From contig JAPLRA010000080.1 in NCBI GenBank assembly GCA_026399445.1, positions 2,270-14,517 on the forward strand: a DNA stretch of 12,248 bases, in the 5' to 3' direction. Origin of the DNA: Sulfuritalea sp. GTDB lineage: Bacteria; Pseudomonadota; Gammaproteobacteria; Burkholderiales; Rhodocyclaceae. Below are positions 7,076 through 12,248 of the stretch, piece by piece. The translations under genes and the position numbers were made by a program. Numbering within the stretch: the stretch's first letter is position 1; every line of letters begins with the position of its first letter. The notes under the pieces are model-generated. The model saw only the letters and a program-made list of their open reading frames with translations, did no database searches and was not told where the DNA came from.

Positions 7076-7720
7076 ATGAACTCGGCACACATCACCCGCT
7101 TTTGCCTGATCCGGCATGGCGAGACGGACTGGAACGGCGAAAAGCGCATCCAGGGACACATCGACATCGATTTGAATGCGACTGGCGAAGCCCAGGCGCG
7201 GGCCGTCGGGCAGGGCCTGGAGGGACATTCCTTTGCCGCGGCGTATAGCAGCGATCTGCAACGGGCCTGGCGCACGGCGCAGATTGCAACCGCTGGCATG
7301 GGCCTCGCCGTGTCGCCAGCGCCGACTTTTCGCGAACGACATTTCGGCGTGCTGCAAGGGATAACCTCGCACGAGGCCAGCGTTCAGCGGCCGCACGCAC
7401 ACCAGCATCACCTCGCGCGAACGCCCGACTACGACTACGAAACCGGCGAATCCCTGACTGATTTCGCGGCGCGCGTTACCACCGGGCTTGAAGCGCTGGC
7501 CGCGCGCCATGCCGGCCAGAGCGTGCTGATTTTTACCCATGGCGGCGTGCTGGACGTCGTCTATCGGGCTGCGACCGGCCGGGCGTTGGAGGCGCCGCGC
7601 GACTTCAAGTTGCCCAATGCCGCCTTCAACTGGCTGGAACACGGCCCCAATGGCTGGCGGCTGATTTCATGGGCCGACTGCGGTCACCTGAATCGGGCGC
7701 TGGACGAGGTGCTGGAATAG
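7076..7720 (+). CDS. Histidine phosphatase family protein (phosphoglycerate mutase-like)
   Basis: This 214-aa cytoplasmic enzyme belongs to the histidine phosphatase superfamily. The catalytic RHGE motif is at residues 13-16 (H14 is the phospho-acceptor). R63 in SSDLQRAWRTA, E87 in FRERHFG and H155 in IFTHGG complete the active site. The size fits the GpmB/CobC branch, so it is probably a small-molecule phosphatase and not a glycolytic mutase, but the substrate cannot be told; alpha-ribazole phosphate, sugar phosphates and nucleotides are all possible. An unusual His-rich patch (PHAHQHHL, about residues 107-113) lies between E87 and H155, in the region that shapes substrate choice in this family. 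It follows the GntR gene by 10 bases with only a weak ribosome binding site and is probably co-transcribed with it. Confidence 0.92.
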   Translation: MNSAHITRFCLIRHGETDWNGEKRIQGHIDIDLNATGEAQARAVGQGLEGHSFAAAYSSDLQRAWRTAQIATAGMGLAVSPAPTFRERHFGVLQGITSHEASVQRPHAHQHHLARTPDYDYETGESLTDFAARVTTGLEALAARHAGQSVLIFTHGGVLDVVYRAATGRALEAPRDFKLPNAAFNWLEHGPNGWRLISWADCGHLNRALDEVLE

Positions 7721-7741
7721 GCGGGTGATCGGCAGCTGAAT

Positions 7742-7770
7742 TTGGGGTGGCGGGGGGCGGATGCTAAAAT
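7742..7770 (+). promoter_or_regulatory. Candidate glyA promoter with extended -10
   Basis: TAAAAT at 7765-7770 (5/6 to the -10) is preceded by TG one base away, making an extended -10. A poor -35, TTGGGG (7742-7747), lies 17 bases upstream. It is in the 81-bp gap between the phosphatase gene and glyA. No riboswitch-like structure is apparent there. Confidence 0.5.
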
Positions 7771-7801
7771 TAAGGGATTCCCTCCATCTACGGATTCCGC
7801 C

Positions 7802-9046
7802 ATGTTTGCCAAGCAGAACACCCTCGCCAAGAGCGATCCCGAACTCTGGGCCGCCATCCAGAACGAAAACCGCCGCCAGGAAGATCACATCGAGCTGATT
7901 GCCTCGGAGAACTATGTTTCCTGGGCGGTGATGGAAGCGCAGGGTTCGCAACTGACCAACAAATATGCCGAAGGCTACCCGGGCAAGCGCTATTACGGCG
8001 GCTGCGAACATGTCGATGTGTCCGAACAACTGGCCATCGATCGCGCGAAGAAACTGTTCGGCGCCGATGCGGCCAACGTCCAGCCGAACTCCGGCTCGCA
8101 GGCCAATCAGGCCGTATTCTTCGCCTTCCTCAAGCCCGGCGACACGATTCTCGGCATGAACCTCGCGGCCGGAGGCCACCTGACTCACGGCATGGCGCTC
8201 AACATGTCGGGCAAATGGTTCAATGTGGTGCCCTACGGCCTCGACGCGAATGAGGAAATCGACTACGCGGAGATGGAAAGGCTGGCACACGAGCACAAGC
8301 CCAGGCTGATCATTGCCGGCGCCTCGGCCTATGCGCTGAAGATCGACTTTGAACGCTTTGCCAAGGTGGCGAAGGCCGTCGGCGCGATCTTCATGGTGGA
8401 CATGGCGCACTACGCCGGCCTTGTCGCTGCTGGTTTCTACCCCAATCCGGTGCCGCACGCCGACGTGGTGACCTCGACCACGCACAAGACTCTGCGCGGC
8501 CCCCGCGGCGGCCTGATCCTGATGCGCGCCGAACACGAAAAGGCCATCAACTCGGCAATCTTTCCCGGCCTGCAAGGCGGCCCGCTGGAACACGTCATCG
8601 CCGCCAAGGCGGTGGCCTTCCACGAGGCGATGACGCCCGAGTTCCGCAACTATCAGGAACAGGTGATCGAAAACGCCCAGGTGATGTGCAAGGTGCTGAA
8701 GTCGCGCGGCCTGCGCATCGTTTCCGGACGCACCGAGTCGCATGTGTTCCTGGTCGACCTGCAGGCCAAGAACATCACCGGCAAGGACGCCGAAGCTGCC
8801 CTGGGCCGCGCCCATATCACGGTCAACAAGAACGCGATTCCCAATGATCCACAGAAGCCTTTCGTCACCAGCGGCGTCCGCATCGGCACGCCGGCCATGA
8901 CCACGCGCGGCTTCACAGAGATAGAAGCCGAACAGATCGCCAACCTGATCGCCGACGTGCTCGATGCGCCGCATGATGAAGCGGTATCGGCGCGGGTGCG
9001 CGGCGGAGTGTCGGCGATGTGCAAGAAGTTTCCGGTGTATGGCTAA
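7802..9046 (+). CDS. glyA: Serine hydroxymethyltransferase
   Basis: This PLP enzyme interconverts serine and glycine with transfer of a one-carbon unit to tetrahydrofolate, in the cytoplasm. The 414-aa length is typical of bacterial GlyA. Hallmarks are the N-terminal ELIASENYVS, the substrate region KYAEGYPGKRYYGGC, PNSGSQANQAV, the PLP-side motif FMVDMAHYAGL and the Schiff-base lysine K229 in VVTSTTHKTLRGPRGG, the same number as in E. coli. The ATG at 7802 is chosen because the family N-terminus begins MFAKQNTLAKSD; an in-frame upstream ATG at 7742 would add unrelated residues and lies in the predicted promoter. The ribosome binding site is weak. nrdR follows after 21 bases, a common pairing in Betaproteobacteria. 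Confidence 0.98.
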   Translation: MFAKQNTLAKSDPELWAAIQNENRRQEDHIELIASENYVSWAVMEAQGSQLTNKYAEGYPGKRYYGGCEHVDVSEQLAIDRAKKLFGADAANVQPNSGSQANQAVFFAFLKPGDTILGMNLAAGGHLTHGMALNMSGKWFNVVPYGLDANEEIDYAEMERLAHEHKPRLIIAGASAYALKIDFERFAKVAKAVGAIFMVDMAHYAGLVAAGFYPNPVPHADVVTSTTHKTLRGPRGGLILMRAEHEKAINSAIFPGLQGGPLEHVIAAKAVAFHEAMTPEFRNYQEQVIENAQVMCKVLKSRGLRIVSGRTESHVFLVDLQAKNITGKDAEAALGRAHITVNKNAIPNDPQKPFVTSGVRIGTPAMTTRGFTEIEAEQIANLIADVLDAPHDEAVSARVRGGVSAMCKKFPVYG

Positions 9047-9067
9047 GCGCGGATAGCGGAGCCGATC

Positions 9068-9541
9068 ATGAAGTGTCCCTATTGTGCAGAGCCGAACACG
9101 CAGGTGGTGGACACCCGGGAGAACGAGGACGGCGACACCGTGCGGCGTCGCCGTCGCTGCCTGGCTTGCGACAAGCGTTTCACCACCTACGAGCGCGTCG
9201 AGCTGAATCTGCCGCAGGTGGTAAAGAAGAATGGCAGTCGCACCGATTACGATCGCGACAAACTCAAGGCCAGCATGATGCTGGCCATGCGCAAGCGACC
9301 GGTCACCACCGAAAGCATAGACCTGGCGCTGGATCGCATCGAGGAAAAGCTGGTGCAACTGGCGCTGCGCGAAGTGGCCTCGGACCGCATCGGCGAACTG
9401 GTGATGCGCGAGCTGAAGAGGCTCGACAAGGTCGCCTACATCCGCTTCGCTTCGGTCTATCGCAACTTCGAGGAGGTCGATGAATTTTCCGACGCCATCC
9501 GCGAAATCAAGAAGCCGCGGCAGCCTCGAGCCAAATCGTGA
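9068..9541 (+). CDS. nrdR: Transcriptional repressor NrdR
   Basis: NrdR represses ribonucleotide reductase operons in response to ATP/dATP. The 157-aa protein has the N-terminal zinc ribbon with C3, C6, C31 and C34 (CPYC and CLAC), a basic run just before the second Cys pair, and the ATP-cone domain from about residue 50 (VVKKNGSRTDYDRDKL) to about 140. The C-terminal Lys/Arg/Pro tail is a few residues longer than usual. GCGGAG shortly before the ATG is the ribosome binding site. It sits 21 bases after glyA and 35 before ribD, and nrdR-ribD adjacency is widespread in Proteobacteria, so co-transcription is likely. Its targets are not in this window. Confidence 0.97.
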   Translation: MKCPYCAEPNTQVVDTRENEDGDTVRRRRRCLACDKRFTTYERVELNLPQVVKKNGSRTDYDRDKLKASMMLAMRKRPVTTESIDLALDRIEEKLVQLALREVASDRIGELVMRELKRLDKVAYIRFASVYRNFEEVDEFSDAIREIKKPRQPRAKS

Positions 9542-9576
9542 TCGGCGCGTGATCGACCGCGGTAGATGAGAGCCGC

Positions 9577-10674
9577 ATGAACTTTTCAGCCGCCGATCAC
9601 GCCTTCATGGCGCGCGCCCTGCAACTGGCGCAGCGCGGCCTGTACAGCACCACGCCCAATCCCCGCGTCGGCTGCGTCGTCGTCAGGGATGGCTGGGTGA
9701 TCGGCGAGGGCTGGCACGAGCAGGCCGGCCTGCCGCACGCCGAAGCCGGCGCTTTGGCGGCAACAGTCGGCGCTGGTGATACGGCGAAAGGTGCCACGGT
9801 CTACGTCACGCTGGAACCCTGCAGCCATTTCGGTCGTACGCCGCCCTGCGCCGACGCGCTGATCGAGGCAGGCGTCACCCGCGTGGTGGTGGCGATGCAG
9901 GATCCGAATCCGCTGGTGGCAGGGCAGGGGCTGGCGCGCTTGGCCGCCGCCGGCATTGACGTTGCGAACGGCCTGCTTGACGCCGAGGCGCGGGAACTCA
10001 ACATCGGTTTTGTCTCGCGCATGACACGCGGCCGGCCCTGGCTGCGACTCAAGGTTGCGGCGAGCCTCGACGGCAAGACAGCACTCAACAACGGCGTTTC
10101 GCAATGGATCACCGGGCCGGATGCCCGGCGCGATGCCCATGCGTGGCGCGCCCGGTCCTGCGCGGTGCTGACCGGCATCGGCACCGTCAAGGACGACAAT
10201 CCGCGACTCACCGTGCGCGAGGTGGAGACCACGCGCCAGCCGCTGCGGGTGGTGATCGACAGTCGGCTCGAAACGCCACCCGATGCCGCCGTGCTGGAAG
10301 GCGGCAATGTGCTGATCGCTGCCGCGGTGGACGACGCAATTCGCAGCGCCGCCTTGCGCGAACGCGGCGCCGAGATCGTGATGCTGCCCAATGCCGAAGG
10401 CAAAGTGGATCTCGCGGAACTTCTGCAGGAACTCGGCCGGCGCGGCATCAATGAAGTGCTGGCCGAAGCCGGCACGCGGCTCAACGCTTCGCTGCTCGCG
10501 TCCGGCTGCGTCGACGAGTTGCTGATCTACCAGGCGCCGATTCTGCTCGGCGATGCGGCACGCGGCATGTTCGGCCTGGCGGAACTCACGGACCTCGCCG
10601 GTGCGCGACGTCTCAACATCATCGAGCGCCGTGCCGTCGGCGCCGACTTTCGTATTCGGGCCCGCCTTGCGTGA
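9577..10674 (+). CDS. ribD: Bifunctional riboflavin biosynthesis protein RibD (deaminase/reductase)
   Basis: RibD carries out two steps of riboflavin synthesis: deamination of the diaminopyrimidine intermediate and reduction of the ribosyl side chain with NADPH. The 365-aa length is normal. The deaminase domain (1-145) has zinc ligands H54 (in HAEAGAL, with catalytic E56), C82 and C91 (PCSHFGRTPPC). The reductase domain (about 150-362) has RPWLRLKVAASLDGKTAL, SQWITGPDAR, DDNPRLTVR and LAEAGTRLNASLL. The start ATG has a GAGAG element upstream. It follows nrdR by 35 bases. The usual downstream gene for riboflavin synthase is not here; a small membrane protein gene overlaps the ribD stop instead. 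Confidence 0.97.
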   Translation: MNFSAADHAFMARALQLAQRGLYSTTPNPRVGCVVVRDGWVIGEGWHEQAGLPHAEAGALAATVGAGDTAKGATVYVTLEPCSHFGRTPPCADALIEAGVTRVVVAMQDPNPLVAGQGLARLAAAGIDVANGLLDAEARELNIGFVSRMTRGRPWLRLKVAASLDGKTALNNGVSQWITGPDARRDAHAWRARSCAVLTGIGTVKDDNPRLTVREVETTRQPLRVVIDSRLETPPDAAVLEGGNVLIAAAVDDAIRSAALRERGAEIVMLPNAEGKVDLAELLQELGRRGINEVLAEAGTRLNASLLASGCVDELLIYQAPILLGDAARGMFGLAELTDLAGARRLNIIERRAVGADFRIRARLA

Positions 10675-11038
10675 TCAGAAGGAAGATGACGGTCATCGCG
10701 ATTTCGCCGGTCGCGGGCTGCTGATCAACGTCCTGCGCGTGTTTCACGTCGCCGGACTGGCGGGGATTTCGGCGGTGGTCCTGGCTGGCATGGGCGGGGC
10801 CGCAAACTGGGGCGCGCTGATGCTGATCTCGGGGCTTGGCATCGTCGCGCTCGATGCATGGGCAAACCCGTTCTACTTCCGGCAGGCCAAGGGCTTGGGC
10901 ACGGTGCTGAAGATCGTGCTGGTGATGCTGCTGGTGGTTTGGGAGCCGGGGCGCCTGCTGCTGTTCTGGTTCGTGCTGGCGTTCTCGGTCGCGCTCAGTC
11001 ACGCGCCGGGACGCTTGCGCCACAAGCAACTGTTCTGA
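10667..11038 (+). CDS. Small four-helix membrane protein of unknown function
   Basis: This gene encodes about 123 aa if TTG at 10667 is the start, overlapping the ribD end by eight bases. After a short charged N-terminus (LRDQKEDDGHRDF) there are four hydrophobic segments, around residues 18-41, 47-64, 77-93 and 96-112, then a basic end (HAPGRLRHKQLF). Striking residues are a His in the first segment (RVFHVAG), the loop motif DAWANPFYFRQAKGLG after the second, and SHAPGR after the fourth. I do not recognise the family. Heme or metal binding by the membrane histidines is only a speculation. The start is uncertain: no ATG occurs in frame after ribD, the ribosome binding site is weak, and an in-frame GTG lies at 10631 inside ribD. 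Overlap suggests translational coupling with ribD. Confidence 0.75.
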   Translation: MRDQKEDDGHRDFAGRGLLINVLRVFHVAGLAGISAVVLAGMGGAANWGALMLISGLGIVALDAWANPFYFRQAKGLGTVLKIVLVMLLVVWEPGRLLLFWFVLAFSVALSHAPGRLRHKQLF

Positions 11039-11788
11039 TCAGCCGGCCGCCGCGGAACAGACAGTGCAGCCCGGGTCCTTGGGCACGCGGATTTCGCGCC
11101 ATTCCATGCCCAAGCCATCGAGCAAAAGCAGGCGTCCTGCGAGGCTGCTGCCGCAGCCAATCACCAGCTTCAGGGCTTCCGCCGCCTGCACCGTGCCGAT
11201 GATGCCGGTGATCGGCGCGAAAACGCCCATCACCGCGCAGCGCACTTCTTCGACGTCCTGTCCTTCCGGAAACAGGCAGTGGTAGCAGGGCGCATTCGGC
11301 TGGCGCGAATCGAATACGGCCACCTGGCCGTCGAAGCGTATCGCCGCACCGGACACCAGGGGCTTGCTGTACTTGACGCAGGCGCGATTGACGGCGTGGC
11401 GCGTGGCGAAGTTGTCGCAGCAGTCGAGGATGATGTCCGCCAGTGCGACTTCCTCTTCCAGACGCAGGCCGGAAAGTCGTTCGGTCAGCGCGATGACATG
11501 GCATTCGGGGTTCAATTCGGCCAGCGTGCGCTTGCCGGATTCGCTTTTGGCCATGCCGACAGCGTCGGTGCGGTGCAGGATCTGGCGCTGAAGGTTGGTC
11601 AGGTCGACCGTATCGCCGTCGGCCAGCACCAGTGTGCCGATGCCGGCTGAAGCAAGGTAGTAGGCGGCCGGGGAGCCCAGACCACCGGCGCCGACGACCA
11701 GCGCGCGCGCATTGACGATGTTGTCCTGACCTTCGATGCCGATCTGCGGCAGCAGGATGTGGCGGCTGTAGCGCAGCAGCTGCTCGTC
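11039..11788 (-). CDS. moeB: MoeB/ThiF/HesA-family adenylyltransferase without a recognisable start codon
   Basis: The protein resembles MoeB, which adenylates the C-terminus of MoaD in molybdopterin synthesis; ThiF-type action on ThiS is the alternative. Homology runs for 249 residues, full length for MoeB, starting DEQLLRYSRHILLPQIGIEGQ. Counting that D as 1: nucleotide loop GAGGLG 33-38, D57, N65, R68 (NLQRQ), K81, D122/D125, and zinc Cys pairs C168/C171 (CYHC) and C241/C244 (CTVC). C184 (RCAVMGV) is near the place of the ThiF catalytic Cys. No ATG, GTG or TTG exists in this frame near the start; the first is GTG at 11629, at residue 54, after the nucleotide loop, so a protein from there would not work. 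A GGAG lies eight bases before a CTG at 11779, which would begin at LLRYSRH. A small deletion, sequence error or rare start is possible. Confidence 0.75.
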   Translation of the reverse strand, partial: DEQLLRYSRHILLPQIGIEGQDNIVNARALVVGAGGLGSPAAYYLASAGIGTLVLADGDTVDLTNLQRQILHRTDAVGMAKSESGKRTLAELNPECHVIALTERLSGLRLEEEVALADIILDCCDNFATRHAVNRACVKYSKPLVSGAAIRFDGQVAVFDSRQPNAPCYHCLFPEGQDVEEVRCAVMGVFAPITGIIGTVQAAEALKLVIGCGSSLAGRLLLLDGLGMEWREIRVPKDPGCTVCSAAAG

Positions 11789-12243
11789 TCCGGCGGAGTT
11801 TCGTCGTGGTCGCCGTGGGGGTGGTGTTCCCAGGCCTTGGAGTAGACCTCGTGCGATTTCTTGATCAACCGTTCGGGAACGCGCATGTTGCGCATCTGGG
11901 TTTCTTCGCAGAAATACACCAGCGCACGCATCAGCTTGCTGTAAACACTTCCGTCGAGATGAAAGCCCTGTCTCACCAGCGCCGACTCGAGCCCTTCCAG
12001 CGAGTAGTCACTGATCTCGTACCAGATCGACAGGCTGTAGGGCGCAAGTCCGGTGTCGATATCCATGCCGTCGAGACCGGAGAGCAGTTTGCGGGCTTCC
12101 TCGACATGTTCCGGATGCCGATGGTCAAAGCGCAATTCGCGATGCTTGCGCGTACCGGGTTGCGGAACGAAGGCCGCCGGACGCACGCGCTGCTTGCCGT
12201 CGCGCTGTTCATCGCGCAACTCGCGTGCCTTTTCCGGATTCAT
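11599..12243 (-). CDS. Unidentified protein upstream of moeB; reading frame probably disrupted at its 3' end
   Basis: The frame runs from an ATG at 12243 (the true start may lie beyond the window, as the frame is open) to a stop at 11599. Only about the first 152 residues, to 11788, look real. The remainder (from TSSCCATAATSCC) is an out-of-frame reading of the MoeB-like gene. The real part has a basic N-terminal tail, a compact segment from RELRFDHRHPEHVEEARKLL to LVRQGFHLD that could form a beta-alpha-beta-beta-alpha-beta fold of the heavy-metal-associated type but without its CxxC, and a helical part ending in the His/Asp-rich EHHPHGDHDETPPE. I do not recognise the family; a metal-related role is a guess from the His-rich end. 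Loss of the stop here and of the moeB start just beyond points to one local lesion. Confidence 0.6.
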   Translation of the reverse strand: MNPEKARELRDEQRDGKQRVRPAAFVPQPGTRKHRELRFDHRHPEHVEEARKLLSGLDGMDIDTGLAPYSLSIWYEISDYSLEGLESALVRQGFHLDGSVYSKLMRALVYFCEETQMRNMRVPERLIKKSHEVYSKAWEHHPHGDHDETPPETSSCCATAATSCCRRSASKVRTTSSMRARWSSAPVVWAPRPPTTLLQPASAHWCWPTAIRST

Positions 12244-12248
12244 CTTGC

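Noticed and set aside
7721..7801. Glycine riboswitch upstream of glyA
   Set aside because: The gap is only 81 bp and shows no paired glycine-aptamer-like structure; only a promoter-like element and a short AGGGA/TCCCT repeat are visible.
7667..9358. 563-codon - strand frame opposite glyA and nrdR
   Set aside because: glyA and nrdR have full family motifs and catalytic residues on the + strand; the antisense frame is low in identity to anything and is a G+C-driven shadow.

Overview
The window looks like a piece of a betaproteobacterial chromosome, most likely from the Rhodocyclales (Rhodocyclaceae or Sterolibacteriaceae type). The reasons are high G+C, a glyA-nrdR-ribD cluster, a TakP/FcbT-type TRAP transporter and a PAS-GGDEF-EAL signalling protein. 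This placement rests on gene content and protein character only; no search was run. The window holds no RNA gene, insertion sequence, phage gene or CRISPR array that I can see.

Layout. (1) 1-1910 (+): the 3' part of a PAS-PAS-GGDEF-EAL cyclic-di-GMP protein whose start lies upstream of the window. (2) 2024-2161 (+): a 45-codon gene with a good ribosome binding site, followed by a 14-bp perfect-stem terminator that can serve both strands. (3) 2270-5973 (-): a tripartite TRAP transporter operon in the order dctQ-dctM-dctP. (4) 5974-6333: a 360-bp divergent control region. (5) 6334-7720 (+): an FCD-type GntR regulator followed closely by a histidine phosphatase. (6) 7802-11038 (+): glyA, nrdR, ribD and a small membrane protein. 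(7) 11039-12248 (-): a MoeB/ThiF-family adenylyltransferase and, upstream of it, an unidentified protein.

How the parts fit. The clearest regulatory logic is in region 4. Two matching FadR/PdhR-type palindromes, TGGTCAGACCA and TGGTCTGACCA, each sit on one of two divergent sigma-70-like promoters. One lies just downstream of the predicted TRAP start site and the other lies inside the spacer of the regulator's own promoter. I infer that the GntR protein represses both itself and the transporter and is released by an organic acid, possibly the transported one. The SBP resembles TakP, so a 2-oxo acid such as pyruvate is a reasonable guess. The TRAP mRNA would carry a leader of about 250 nt containing a 16-bp perfect palindrome that also has TGGT/ACCA arms.

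Main oddities. The moeB-like gene has full-length homology but no usable start codon, while the gene before it has no stop codon at the expected place, so a small deletion, a sequence error or a non-standard start lies near 11780-11800. The DctM subunit carries a charged C-terminal tail with a duplicated 13-residue motif. The regulator's mRNA may be leaderless. The ribD-side and moeB-side genes converge with stop codons back to back in one TGATCA. I see no defence system or other large undescribed system; most genes here are ordinary housekeeping or transport genes.
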